Assembly (NCBI GenBank): GCA_002700305.1
Contig: PACZ01000019.1
Location: 1 to 64,000, forward strand
Source: Hyphomonas sp.
GTDB taxonomy: Bacteria > Pseudomonadota > Alphaproteobacteria > Caulobacterales > Hyphomonadaceae
Direction: 5' to 3'
Length of the DNA: 64,000 nt
How positions within the stretch are numbered: position 1 is the stretch's first letter; each line of letters starts with the position of its first letter. The notes beneath the pieces were generated by a model. It had not been told where the DNA came from and did not search any database. It saw nothing but the letters and a program-made list of their open reading frames with translations. A program made the position numbers and the translations under genes. Below are positions 53,399 to 62,400 of this stretch, piece by piece.

Positions 53399-54778
53399 CT
53401 AGTAGGCCTTTTCCGTGAAAACGTGGCGCACGTCGCGGTTCCAGGCTCCGTAATAGCGTTCGAGCAGCCTGTCCGCCGGTGTCTTGCCGGATCGGGCGAT
53501 TTCGTCGAGTTCCGCCAGGTATCCGGTCTCGTTCTCGCCAGATGCGGAGAGATTGTTGCGATTGCTGAGGCCGATGCGGGCAAGGTCCAGCATCTCGATC
53601 GCAAGATCCTGCATCGTCGCGCCGCCGGGAATGGGCGTTTTCAGGCCGAGCGTCCGCACCGACTGGCGCATTGCTTCGCGCTCTGCCGCCGTCCAGTTCT
53701 TCACCCGGTCCCAGGCGCCATCAAGACAGACGGGGCAATAGAGCAGTCCAACCCAGAACGCCGAAAATGCACACAGATGCGACCACGGCCCGGCATCCGA
53801 GCCGCGCATCTCCAGGAATCGCTTCAGGCGCACTTCCGGGAAAATCGTTGAGAGGTGGTCGGCGAAATCGTCCATGGCCGGCAGCTCGCCCGGCAGGATT
53901 TCCAGCTTGCCATCCATGAAGTCCCGGAAGCTGAGGCCGCTGGCATCGAGATACTTCCCGCCCCGGCGCACAAAATACATGGGCACGTCGAGCGCATAGT
54001 CGACATAGCGCTCAAAGCCCATGCCGTCCTCGAACACGAAGGGCAGCATGCCCGTCCGGTCCGGATCGGTGTCCGTCCAGATCTGCGACCGGTAGGACAG
54101 GAAGCCATTCGGACGGCCTTCCATGAAGGGCGAATTGGCAAACAGCGCCGTGCCCAGCGGCTGCAGTGCCAGCGCCACGCGGAACTTTTTCACCATGTCG
54201 GCTTCGGATTCGAAATCGAGATTGGTCTGCACGGTACAGGTGCGGAACATCATCTGACGGCCAAGGCGCCCGACCTTGTCCATATATTCCATCATGATCT
54301 TGTAGCGGCCCTTCGGCATGACCGGCGTCTCCGCCAGGCTCCAAAGGGGGCTCGCGCCAAGCCCGAGAAATGAAATGCCGAGCGGGTCGGCAATCTCGCG
54401 GACTTCCTCCAGGTGGCGCCCGACCTCGGTACAGGTCTGGTGGATCGTCTCCAGAGGCGCGCCAGACAGCTCGAACTGCCCGCCCGGCTCCAGAGAGACG
54501 CTGGCGCCATCGCGCTGCAGGCCGATCAGCTTGCCGCTTTCGACAATCGGATCCCAGCCAAACCGGTCGCGCAGGCCCTCCAGCATGGCCAGCACGGAGG
54601 CTGTGCCTTCATAGGGAAGCGGCGCCAGATTCTCGCGCAGGAAGCCGAATTTCTCGTGCTCGGTCCCGATGCGCCAGTCGGCTGCCGGTTTGCATCCAGC
54701 TTCCAGATAGGCAGCCAGCTCGTGTTTTCCCGCAATACGCGGGGAGGTCTCGTCGATGTCCGACGTTGGCGTGGTCAT
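53399..54778 (-). CDS. gshA: Glutamate-cysteine ligase (glutathione synthesis, step 1)
   Basis: A 459-residue ligase of the alphaproteobacterial/plant type. Recognisable pieces are [12 protein letters not shown] near residue 35, [56 protein letters not shown] and [13 protein letters not shown]. It joins glutamate and cysteine using ATP. ATG 54778 follows GGGGG; the longer frame to 54835 is not conserved. It is divergent from the DUF6891-like gene. Confidence 0.96.
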   Translation of the reverse strand: MTTPTSDIDETSPRIAGKHELAAYLEAGCKPAADWRIGTEHEKFGFLRENLAPLPYEGTASVLAMLEGLRDRFGWDPIVESGKLIGLQRDGASVSLEPGGQFELSGAPLETIHQTCTEVGRHLEEVREIADPLGISFLGLGASPLWSLAETPVMPKGRYKIMMEYMDKVGRLGRQMMFRTCTVQTNLDFESEADMVKKFRVALALQPLGTALFANSPFMEGRPNGFLSYRSQIWTDTDPDRTGMLPFVFEDGMGFERYVDYALDVPMYFVRRGGKYLDASGLSFRDFMDGKLEILPGELPAMDDFADHLSTIFPEVRLKRFLEMRGSDAGPWSHLCAFSAFWVGLLYCPVCLDGAWDRVKNWTAAEREAMRQSVRTLGLKTPIPGGATMQDLAIEMLDLARIGLSNRNNLSASGENETGYLAELDEIARSGKTPADRLLERYYGAWNRDVRHVFTEKAY

Positions 54779-54884
54779 CCCGAACCCCCTGTTGCGAACC
54801 AGAATGAAGGTTGCAGATAAGGTTGTTTCGCTCACTCGCCAACCGCGTTATTCTCACGAATTAGTTTAAGTAGAGAGTCCGCAG

Positions 54885-55523
54885 ATGACCAAGATGACCA
54901 CCGACGAGCGCGACGACCTGAAAATGTGGGCCCGCCTGCACGTTCGCGGCGGCTATGAGCCACTGGAGGAGATCGAGGAAATTCTCCTGGATTACGCGCA
55001 GGACTTTCGTAGCCCACTGACCGAACGGGACCGTCAGATCGAAGTGCGCAACGCGCTGGTCCATGCCGTGTCAGTTCTGGTGCAGGAACAGAAATCCTGG
55101 CCGGTTCTCACCGATTTCGACCGTCTGTCGCTCGCCTTTGACATGCTGGAAGACGAAGACATCGTCGCACGCCAGCATTTCACCTGCTGTGGAACCTGCG
55201 GCGCTGCCGAGATCGGCATCGAAATGGATGACTTTCACGACCTCTCCGGCCGAGAGCCGAAGGGCTATGTGTTCTTTCACCAGCAGGACACAGAAAGCGC
55301 CGTGGAGAGCGGCAGCCTGTACATCAGCTATGGCGCAGCCGATGCAACGGCGTCGCCTGAAGACAATGTCGCCATCGGCCAGCGTCTGCATGACGTTCTG
55401 CAATCGGTCGGGCTGAAGCCGGTATGGGATGGCAAGATCAATCACCGCGTCGGTCTCGCCATCGACTGGAAACGCCGCTGGGAAGGCGCCATGCCGAAAC
55501 CGATCAAGCGCTGGTTTTACTAG
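54885..55523 (+). CDS. DUF6891-like protein with a CCGTC motif
   Basis: A 212-residue soluble protein. The most striking part is ARQHFTCCGTCGAAEIGIEMDD at about residues 97-118, with three cysteines in CCGTC, preceded by FDRLSLAFDMLEDEDIV. This is the pattern of DUF6891. Then YVFFHQQDTESAVESGSLYISYGA and a C-terminal VGLKPVWDGKINHRV. The cysteines may bind zinc, but no function is known. It shares the bases CTAG of its stop with the convergent rsmE. It is divergent from gshA. Confidence 0.8.
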   Translation: MTKMTTDERDDLKMWARLHVRGGYEPLEEIEEILLDYAQDFRSPLTERDRQIEVRNALVHAVSVLVQEQKSWPVLTDFDRLSLAFDMLEDEDIVARQHFTCCGTCGAAEIGIEMDDFHDLSGREPKGYVFFHQQDTESAVESGSLYISYGAADATASPEDNVAIGQRLHDVLQSVGLKPVWDGKINHRVGLAIDWKRRWEGAMPKPIKRWFY

Positions 55524-56290
55524 CGCCAATCCCCTTTCAGGGCCTGCCACACTGACAGCGCAGCGACCGCGGCTGTTTCCGCGCGCAGGATTCTCGGCCC
55601 GAGGCTGACTGGCGCGGAATCGTCTCGCGCGCGCAGCCAGTCGCGCTCTTCCGGTGTGAAGCCGCCTTCCGGACCGATCAGGATTGCGACCGGCTTATCG
55701 CCGAGGCTGGCGAACACGTCGGCAATGGGCCCCGCCCGGCCTGTCTCTCCGCCCCAGGGCGCATCTTCGTCATCGCCTCGCTCATCGCAGAAGATGACAA
55801 TCGTCCCGTCTGCCAGCCCATCCAGCGCCTTTGCCAGAGGCTGCAGGTCTTGCACCTCCGGCAAGTCCAGCCGTTCCGTCTGCTCGGCTGCCTCCAGCAC
55901 GATCTTCTGGAACCGGTCCAGCCGCACGGTACGGGTCTGGGTCCGGTCCGTCAGCACGGGGGATATGCGCGCCGCGCCAAGTTCCGTTGCCTTCTCGACG
56001 ATAAAATCCGTCTCCGCCTTCTTCACGGGCGCGAACAGCAAGACGGGCGCGCTGGCCGGCGTTTCCGGCTGCGGGCGTACCAACCGCTCTGGCGTGAGAC
56101 TCGCGCGCTTGCCGTGAACATCGACGATCCGCGCCTCCCACTCGCCATCGCGGCCGTTGAAGACGCGCACCGGCGCATCCGCGACAAGACGGAGCACACG
56201 CAGCAGGTAATTGGCTTGCGCATCGTCCAGCGGAAAAGCTGCGCCTTCCACCAGATCCTGCGCCACAAACAGTCGGGGTATGGAACTCAT
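55520..56290 (-). CDS. rsmE: 16S rRNA (uracil(1498)-N(3))-methyltransferase
   Basis: A 256-residue SPOUT methyltransferase. The N-terminal PUA-like part begins IPRLFVAQDLVEGAAFPLDD. The knotted SAM-binding core is AILIGPEGGFTPEERDWL and VSLGPRILRAETAAVAALSV near the C terminus. ALELGAARI-like KATELGAARISPVLTDRTQ is also conserved. It methylates U1498 of 16S rRNA. An Asp/Glu-rich insert (GDDEDAPWGGETG) around residue 180 is unusual. Confidence 0.95.
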   Translation of the reverse strand: MSSIPRLFVAQDLVEGAAFPLDDAQANYLLRVLRLVADAPVRVFNGRDGEWEARIVDVHGKRASLTPERLVRPQPETPASAPVLLFAPVKKAETDFIVEKATELGAARISPVLTDRTQTRTVRLDRFQKIVLEAAEQTERLDLPEVQDLQPLAKALDGLADGTIVIFCDERGDDEDAPWGGETGRAGPIADVFASLGDKPVAILIGPEGGFTPEERDWLRARDDSAPVSLGPRILRAETAAVAALSVWQALKGDWR

Positions 56291-56339
56291 GGGCGGGGTA
56301 TAGGCTTATACAGGCAAGAGGTTAAGTCAGGAGCGCGCC

Positions 56340-57713
56340 ATGCCAGACCGTCAGGTACAGTCAATCAACCCGGCAACAGGCGAGGTGATCGAAAGCTTCA
56401 CACCTCTGACGCACGCCGCGATTGAGACCGCCCTCGAAAATGCGTCTGAACGTTTCCGGACCTGGCGCAATGTATCACTGGACGAGCGCGCCGAGCTCCT
56501 CAATCGCGCCGCCGATGTCCTGGAAACCAAGGCAGCGGAATATGCACGCGACATCACGCTGGAAATGGGCAAGCCCCTCTCCCAGGCAGAAGCCGAGGTG
56601 AAAAAGTGCGCCACAGCCTGCCGCCACTATGCCGAGTACGGCGCGACATATCTTCAGGACGAAACTTTCCACACTGAGGCCCGCCGGGCGTTTGTCCGGC
56701 ACCTGCCGATGGGACCGGTGCTGGCCGTGATGCCGTGGAACTTCCCGTTCTGGCAGGTCTTCCGCTTCGCCGCCCCGGCCCTAATGGCGGGCAATGTCGG
56801 CCTGCTGAAGCATGCCTCGAACGTCTGGCGGTCCGCCCTGAACATTGAAGACGTGTTCCGCCGCGCAGGCTTCCCGGATGGCTGCTTCCAGACATTGCTG
56901 ATCGGGTCGTCAGAGGTTGAGGGCGTGATCCGTGACGACCGGGTCAAGGCCGTCACCCTGACCGGGTCAGGCCCCGCCGGCCGCAGCGTCGCCGCCATTG
57001 CGGGCGATTGTATCAAGCCCAGCCTTCTGGAGCTTGGCGGCTCGGACGCATTCATCGTCATGCCGTCGGCGGACCTCGACAAGGCCGTGAAAAGCGCCGT
57101 AACGGCCCGGATCCAGAATTCCGGCCAGTCCTGCATCGCCGGCAAGCGCTTCTTTGTTCACGCGGACATTTTCGAGGATTTCAGCAAACGCTTCGTCAAA
57201 GCCTTCGACGACCTGAAAGTGGATGACCCGATGAAGGCCGATACCGACATCGGCCCGCTGGCCACGCTGGCGATCCGGGATGAACTGGCAGATCAGATCG
57301 AGCGCTCTCTCAAGGGCGGTGCTGAAAGCCTCACGAAAGACCGGACCGTCCCGAAGAAAGGTGCCTGGATTGCCCCGCAGATCCTGGCAGAAGCGCATTC
57401 CGGCACGCCCTCGACCGATGAGGAAATGTTCGGCCCGGTCGCGAACCTTTGGAAAGTGCCTAGTCTCGACGACGCCATCTCCCGGGCCAATCGCAGCCAG
57501 TTCGGCCTGGGCTCGGTCCTGTTCTCGAAAGACGATGCCGAGATCGACCAGGCCATCCGGCAGCTGGAAGCCGGTGCCACATTCGTCAATTCCATGGTCG
57601 CGTCAGACCCGCGTCTCCCCTTCGGGGGAATCAAACAATCCGGCTATGGGCGCGAACTTGCCGCAGATGGCCTGCGCGCCTTTGTGAACCGGAAGACCGT
57701 CTCGGTGGCGTAA
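56340..57713 (+). CDS. NAD(P)-dependent aldehyde dehydrogenase, succinate-semialdehyde type
   Basis: A 457-residue aldehyde dehydrogenase. The catalytic Glu231 is in LLELGGSDAFIV and Cys265 in NSGQSCIAGKRFFV. MPWNFPFWQVFRFAAPALMAGN is the cofactor fold segment, and LPFGGIKQSGYGRELAADG is the C-terminal motif. The start QSINPATGEVIESF and the overall length match short succinate-semialdehyde dehydrogenases. Substrate is inferred. No neighbour suggests a GABA pathway. Confidence 0.9.
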   Translation: MPDRQVQSINPATGEVIESFTPLTHAAIETALENASERFRTWRNVSLDERAELLNRAADVLETKAAEYARDITLEMGKPLSQAEAEVKKCATACRHYAEYGATYLQDETFHTEARRAFVRHLPMGPVLAVMPWNFPFWQVFRFAAPALMAGNVGLLKHASNVWRSALNIEDVFRRAGFPDGCFQTLLIGSSEVEGVIRDDRVKAVTLTGSGPAGRSVAAIAGDCIKPSLLELGGSDAFIVMPSADLDKAVKSAVTARIQNSGQSCIAGKRFFVHADIFEDFSKRFVKAFDDLKVDDPMKADTDIGPLATLAIRDELADQIERSLKGGAESLTKDRTVPKKGAWIAPQILAEAHSGTPSTDEEMFGPVANLWKVPSLDDAISRANRSQFGLGSVLFSKDDAEIDQAIRQLEAGATFVNSMVASDPRLPFGGIKQSGYGRELAADGLRAFVNRKTVSVA

Positions 57714-57775
57714 CCATTCCCCTGAGAGGCGCGATCCCCTGTCGGAAACGGGAATCCGCGCTATAACCCGCCGCG

Positions 57776-58924
57776 ATGACCGAGACGCAGATCTCTCCTG
57801 CCGACAGTGCCCTGCCGGGCTGGCTTTCCAGCCTTCCGGTCGGCCTGCGCCCCTATGCCATGCTGGCGCGCTGGGACCGGCCTGTGGGCATCTGGCTGCT
57901 CTACCTGCCCTGCCTGATCGGTCTGGCCTTTGAGCGCATCCGGACCGGCCTCTACCTCACTGATTCGCTCTGGGCGATTCTGTTCCTGATCGGCGCCATT
58001 GCCATGCGCGGCGCGGGCTGCACCTGGAACGACATCACAGACCGGGATTTCGACGCAAAAGTGGAGCGCACGGCCCTGCGGCCGATCCCCGCCGGCCTCG
58101 TCACCCTGCGCGAGGCGCATATCTTTCTGGGCATCCAGCTGGCGGTTGGCTTCCTTGTCTGGCTCTGCCTGCCGGGCGACGCGAAAATCGTCGCCCTGCT
58201 CTCCATTCCGCTGGTCGGCGCCTATCCATTCATGAAACGCGTCACCTGGTGGCCTCAGGCCTGGCTCGGAGCAACCTTCAACTGGGGCGCACTGGTCGGT
58301 GTCGCAGTCGCCGGCACGATCAGCTTCCCGGCCGTCCTGCTCTATGTCGGCCTCGCCTGCTGGACGGTCGCATATGACACGATTTATGCCCTGCAGGACC
58401 GGGAAGACGACGCGCTGATCGGCGTGAAGTCCACCGCTCGCCTCTTCGGCAAGCATGCAGCGCTCTACAGTTTCGGCTTCTTTATCGTGGCCGCGGCATT
58501 GATTGCAGCCGCCTCGGGCCTGCAGGGCGCCGGCCGCATGGGCGCCGTCACATCGCTCGTCTTCCTCGGCCATGCCACCGCGCAGGTCTCCCGGCTGAAG
58601 AGCAAGGGCGAACGCGTCGCGCTTTCGGTCTTCAAATCAAATGTCTGGACCGGCGCGTTCGTCGCACTTGGCCTGATGCTGGCCGCCATGACACCGGAAC
58701 CGACCCCGCGCACCATCTTCTCCGGCCCGGAGATCGTGCCCGACGGCCAGCCGGACAAAGTGTCTCTGCCCTTTGGGCTGGAACTAAAGAAATCGGGACA
58801 AAAGCCCTCTTCGCGCGAGACATGGTTGAAGACGGACATACGCCACATTCTGGAGCGCGACGGATTCACCTTCCCGGACACGGCAGAAGACGCCGACGTA
58901 CAGCCGGAGCAAACGAAGCCCTAG
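57776..58924 (+). CDS. ubiA: 4-hydroxybenzoate polyprenyltransferase with C-terminal extension
   Basis: A 382-residue membrane prenyltransferase of ubiquinone synthesis. Two Asp-rich sites are visible: NDITDRDFDAKVERT near residue 85 and YDTIYALQDREDDALIG near 200. The core ends at about residue 305 (FVALGLMLAAMTPEP). A polar tail of about 75 residues follows, with SLPFGLELKKSGQKPSSRE and HILERDGFTFPDT, which is absent from E. coli UbiA (290). Its stop overlaps the convergent S41 gene (CTAG). Confidence 0.93.
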   Translation: MTETQISPADSALPGWLSSLPVGLRPYAMLARWDRPVGIWLLYLPCLIGLAFERIRTGLYLTDSLWAILFLIGAIAMRGAGCTWNDITDRDFDAKVERTALRPIPAGLVTLREAHIFLGIQLAVGFLVWLCLPGDAKIVALLSIPLVGAYPFMKRVTWWPQAWLGATFNWGALVGVAVAGTISFPAVLLYVGLACWTVAYDTIYALQDREDDALIGVKSTARLFGKHAALYSFGFFIVAAALIAAASGLQGAGRMGAVTSLVFLGHATAQVSRLKSKGERVALSVFKSNVWTGAFVALGLMLAAMTPEPTPRTIFSGPEIVPDGQPDKVSLPFGLELKKSGQKPSSRETWLKTDIRHILERDGFTFPDTAEDADVQPEQTKP

Positions 58925-60267
58925 CGCGGCAAGAACAGATCCGGCGCACTAGCTTCTGCCGCCCACTGATCAATATCATTTTTCACCTGATCGATTGGAC
59001 GGTTCTCCACATTCGGTATGAGAAGCTCCGGCATGACCCCTCCCCCTGTCTCCTGACCAGAAGACCGGGTCAGCACGTAGAGGGGGGCGCGAACACGGAA
59101 CCCCGTATTCGGTAACTCGAAGTGCTGGACCTGAGCGGTTTGATTGGCCTTGCCTGCCGTCTCTTCACCGGCAATCAAACCAATCTGGTAATCCTGGACA
59201 GTGGTCGAAAAGACGATGGCCTGCGAATAAGTCGCCGGGCCGATGAGAACGACGACATCTCCATCGAAACGGTGCTCCAGACTGCTTTCAGGCTCAACCC
59301 ATTGTGCAAATGGCATCTCCACGACATCTCCAGGCCTTGCTCCCGGAATCTGAGCTACGTTCGCTTCGGTGACGCGTGCGCGAACAGCGGAAATTGGTGT
59401 GTAACGCTCAGAGGTCAGATAATTAAGCAGCCGGTCTGATACTTCATGCGCCCCGCCGCCATTATCTCGCAGATCGATGATCAGCTGCGTGGCTTGCTCA
59501 GAGGCGATCCTGGCAAAACTCTCGTCAACGAAATTGGCGAATTCCGCATCGAAGTCTTTCTCGAACGTATCAATCCTCATGATTGCTGTAGAATCGAGAA
59601 ACGACAGGCTGAAAGGACTGCCCCCGGACTCCGGGTTGGCGGAATTTATCTCGGATACAACGTGTTCGGCTCCGTCCGCTGACTGCAGCCGAACCTCCAC
59701 AGGTACTTCACCATCGAGATTCAGCATCACCAACTCCCGAAAACGAAGCTCCAGAATGCGCTGCCTTAAAGCATCGGATTCGCCGCGGATCAGCGGCAAT
59801 GTCCGCGCGATCATCTCCGGCACTGAAACGCCATCGACAGCGACAATCTCCTGACGTTTTTTGTCCGGTGCCTGTCCCGGAACATAAGCATGCCCATTCT
59901 CAATCTCGACCCGCCAAGGTTCGAGATCAGGGTCGATCGCAGGCAACTCCAACCCTAAATGCGCATCCTGCAGGAGCGGGTTGAGTTGCGCAAAGACATA
60001 CCATGCTTCCGAAATTCCCATTCCATCGCGAAGGCCCGCGCGAACCTGTTTGAGCCGACGCTCAAATGCGTCCGGGTCGACGCTTTGTTCAAACGCCGGA
60101 TGGGTCGATCGCGTCCAGTCCAGCCAGGCATCTAAATCCGATTCAAGATCCGCCCGGCTCCAGACGGTTTTGTCCGATTCAATATTGGGGGACGAAGCAC
60201 AGCCCGACAGCACCATGGCGAGGACAAGCCACGCGACCGAGATAAGGGGGCTTGCAAGTCTGGTCAT
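58921..60267 (-). CDS. S41-family peptidase lipoprotein
   Basis: A 448-residue lipoprotein. The lipobox is LSGC (Cys23). A helical pre-domain (about 35-110) with LNPLLQDAHLGL leads to a core with IIDLRDNGGGAHEVSDRLL. The Ser-Lys dyad is Ser348 (GPATYSQAIVFS) and Lys373 (GEETAGKANQ). These are tail-specific-protease features, but the PDZ region is short or absent. The protein is probably held in the envelope. It begins one base after the stop of the MarR gene on the same strand, so the two form an operon. Confidence 0.88.
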   Translation of the reverse strand: MTRLASPLISVAWLVLAMVLSGCASSPNIESDKTVWSRADLESDLDAWLDWTRSTHPAFEQSVDPDAFERRLKQVRAGLRDGMGISEAWYVFAQLNPLLQDAHLGLELPAIDPDLEPWRVEIENGHAYVPGQAPDKKRQEIVAVDGVSVPEMIARTLPLIRGESDALRQRILELRFRELVMLNLDGEVPVEVRLQSADGAEHVVSEINSANPESGGSPFSLSFLDSTAIMRIDTFEKDFDAEFANFVDESFARIASEQATQLIIDLRDNGGGAHEVSDRLLNYLTSERYTPISAVRARVTEANVAQIPGARPGDVVEMPFAQWVEPESSLEHRFDGDVVVLIGPATYSQAIVFSTTVQDYQIGLIAGEETAGKANQTAQVQHFELPNTGFRVRAPLYVLTRSSGQETGGGVMPELLIPNVENRPIDQVKNDIDQWAAEASAPDLFLPR

Positions 60268-60268
60268 G

Positions 60269-60754
60269 TCAGAAAGCCTTCATGCGTGTAACGAGAGGCG
60301 TTGTCCTGAGTGCAGCGGCTGCCCGCTGGGTAGCGGCGGGGAAATCGCATCCAATTTCGGCAAACAAGGCACCGAATGCCTGGCCCGCTTTTTCCAACCG
60401 ATCGCTGAGGACCTGAAACTGGTCTCGCCCTTTCGGCGTAAGGCGGAGCAGTTTTCGGCGGGCATCGTCGGGATCACCTATTCTCTCGATAATGCCGATC
60501 TGGATCAGGAGGTCGACACGTTGCGTCGCCAGTTGGTGAGGCTGTCCGAGCGCGCGGGCGATATCCGCGGTCGAAGTCGGCTCATTTTCTCCCACAAACA
60601 GGACTGTTGAGACCGTACGGGAGGGAAACTCAATCCCTGCCGCATCCAGCATGTCATTGCCTTGGGTCACAATCACATCCACCAGGCGTTCAAGTTGGTT
60701 CGCTACGAATGCCGCGCTGAACCTGTGGGAATCGACAAAATTCGTATCGTTCAT
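60269..60754 (-). CDS. MarR-family transcriptional regulator
   Basis: A 161-residue regulator. The winged helix covers about residues 35-110: PSRTVSTVLFVGENEPTSTADIARALG, then HQLATQRVDLLIQIGIIERIGDPDDARRKLLRLT with the DDARRK wing. The C-terminal helices would dimerise. ATG 60754 is preferred; a longer frame to 60988 overlaps the divergent dsbA-like gene. The gap to that gene holds a TTGTACAA-type dyad, a likely operator. The S41 gene follows directly. Confidence 0.88.
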   Translation of the reverse strand: MNDTNFVDSHRFSAAFVANQLERLVDVIVTQGNDMLDAAGIEFPSRTVSTVLFVGENEPTSTADIARALGQPHQLATQRVDLLIQIGIIERIGDPDDARRKLLRLTPKGRDQFQVLSDRLEKAGQAFGALFAEIGCDFPAATQRAAAALRTTPLVTRMKAF

Positions 60755-60772
60755 CAGCGTCAGACCTATTAC

Positions 60773-60801
60773 ACAATCTTTTGTACAACTAATTGTGCAA
60801 T
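60773..60801. promoter_or_regulatory. Probable MarR operator
   Basis: The palindrome TTGTACAA (60782-60789) and the related TTGTGCAA (60794-60801) lie 12 bases apart, and CACAAT (60773-60778) is complementary to ATTGTG (60793-60798). They sit 19-47 bases before the MarR start and 80-108 before the DsbA/FrnE gene, so both directions could be controlled. Confidence 0.65.
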
Positions 60802-60880
60802 TGCGCTTGGTCAACCCGTGCCGCCGGATCAGCCGGTCTCGCTGGTTGCGCCGGCCAGCGGTGGCGCCTAGGTTCATGCC

Positions 60881-61540
60881 ATGCCTGTTATTATTGAAAT
60901 GGTTTCCGATCTCGTCTGTCCCTGGTGCTGGCTTGGCAAGCGTCGCATCGAAGCGGCCATCGCCATGGTGCCGGACGTTGAAGTACAACTCCTGTTTCGC
61001 CCCTATGAACTGGACCCGTCCATTCCGGCGGGCGGGGTCGACTACAAGGAATATATGCGAAAGGCGTTCAGCTCGCCCGAAGCGAAAGAACGCTCAGGCG
61101 CGATGCGTCAGGCGCTGATCGACTATGGCGAAGCCGAAGGCATTCCCTACCGCTTCGACGAGATCACCTGGCGTCCGAACAGTCTGGATGCGCACCGCCT
61201 CGTCCACTGGGCCCAGGGCCAGGACAAGGGCGCCGCTGCAAAGGAAGCGCTGTTCCGCGCCTTCTTCCATGACGGGCGCGATATTGGCGATCATGGCGTC
61301 CTGGTAGACATCGCCCGCCAGATTGATCTTGATCCGACGATCGTGGCAGACCTTCTGTCTACAGACGCTGATGTCGTGACGGTCCGCGCCGAAGAAAAGT
61401 TCTTCCGCGAGGTCGGCATCACCGGCGTGCCCACTTATATCGCCAATCGCCAGTTTGCAGCGCAGGGGGCGGAAACGCCCGAAAAGCTCGCGCGCTTCAT
61501 CCGGCATGCGGCCGAGCATCCGCCGGCTGAAACCGCATGA
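60881..61540 (+). CDS. DsbA-family (FrnE-like) thiol oxidoreductase
   Basis: A 219-residue thioredoxin-fold protein without signal peptide. The active site is Cys13-Pro-Trp-Cys16 in SDLVCPWCWLGKRR, the FrnE pattern. The cis-Pro loop is TGVPTYIANR. RPNSLDAHRLVHWAQGQ is the helical-insert signature of this family. It is a cytoplasmic disulfide enzyme; substrate unknown. It overlaps the downstream crotonase gene by ATGA, giving a two-gene operon divergent from marR. Confidence 0.92.
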   Translation: MPVIIEMVSDLVCPWCWLGKRRIEAAIAMVPDVEVQLLFRPYELDPSIPAGGVDYKEYMRKAFSSPEAKERSGAMRQALIDYGEAEGIPYRFDEITWRPNSLDAHRLVHWAQGQDKGAAAKEALFRAFFHDGRDIGDHGVLVDIARQIDLDPTIVADLLSTDADVVTVRAEEKFFREVGITGVPTYIANRQFAAQGAETPEKLARFIRHAAEHPPAETA

Positions 61541-62328
61541 GCACGCTCGTCCAGACCGAAATCGATGGCCGCACAGCCATCGTCCGGTTTGACACGGGCG
61601 CCCGCGCCAATGCGCTCAGCCAGCAATTGATGCAGGACCTGACCGAGGCGGCCCTGCAGTTCCATGACGCGCCGGAAATCTCCACCGTTATCCTCACGGG
61701 ACGTGCGGACCAGTTTTCCATGGGCGCGGACCTGAAAGATCCGGCCGGCACAAGCGCTGCGAAATCGACCCTCCGGGAACGGAGGATCCTCCTGCGCCGC
61801 GGGCCACGCATGTGCGAGGCCTGGGAAAATGTGGACGCGCTGACCGTCTGCGCCATTGAAGGCTGGTGTGTCGGCGGCGGCGTGGCACTGGCCACGTCTT
61901 GCGACCTGCGTGTCGCCGCCGAGAATTCCGTCTTCTACGTGCCGGAAGTCGAACGCGGCATGAATATGAGCTGGGGCTCGATCCCCCGCTTCGTTGCGCT
62001 GGTCGGCCCGGCCCGTGCCAAGCGGATCGCCGGGCTTTGCGAAAAGATCGACGCGGCCACCGCCCTGAACTGGGGGCTTGCCGACCACGTCGTGCCCGCC
62101 GGGACGGCCATGCACAAGGCACACGAGGTCGCCGCAGCCGCTTCACGCCTGCCCCCAACGGCGCTGAAAATGGTGAAGCAGGACGTGAACGTGGCAGCGC
62201 ATGCGCTGGCAAAGGCCACAGCCCACCGCGACCTTGAGGCTTTCGCCCTGCTCCAGCGATCCGACGATTTCCGCGAAGGCATCAAGGCCTTCCTTGAAGG
62301 CCGCGATCCGGAATTCACGGGCGACTGA
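61537..62328 (+). CDS. Enoyl-CoA hydratase/isomerase (crotonase) family protein
   Basis: A 263-residue crotonase. The oxyanion-hole segments are FSMGADLKDP (about 67) and GWCVGGGVALATSCDLRVAA (about 110-128). FYVPEVERGMNMSWGSIPR and ATALNWGLADHVV follow. A typical start EIDGRTAIVRFDTGARANALS is present. The acidic residues of hydratase activity are not certain, so hydratase or isomerase cannot be told apart. It is translationally coupled to the DsbA/FrnE gene. A terminator follows. Confidence 0.9.
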   Translation: MSTLVQTEIDGRTAIVRFDTGARANALSQQLMQDLTEAALQFHDAPEISTVILTGRADQFSMGADLKDPAGTSAAKSTLRERRILLRRGPRMCEAWENVDALTVCAIEGWCVGGGVALATSCDLRVAAENSVFYVPEVERGMNMSWGSIPRFVALVGPARAKRIAGLCEKIDAATALNWGLADHVVPAGTAMHKAHEVAAAASRLPPTALKMVKQDVNVAAHALAKATAHRDLEAFALLQRSDDFREGIKAFLEGRDPEFTGD

Positions 62329-62348
62329 CTTCCCCTGCCGCCGCAATG

Positions 62349-62379
62349 AAAAACGCCGCCCATTTCCGGGCGGCGTTTT
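62349..62379. terminator. Bidirectional rho-independent terminator
   Basis: AAAAACGCCGCCC (62349-62361) pairs with GGGCGGCGTTTT (62368-62379) around an ATTTCC loop. A and T runs at both ends suit termination of the crotonase transcript and of the atp operon coming the other way. Confidence 0.92.
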
Positions 62380-62400
62380 CAAATCGGGTCTGGTGTCACC

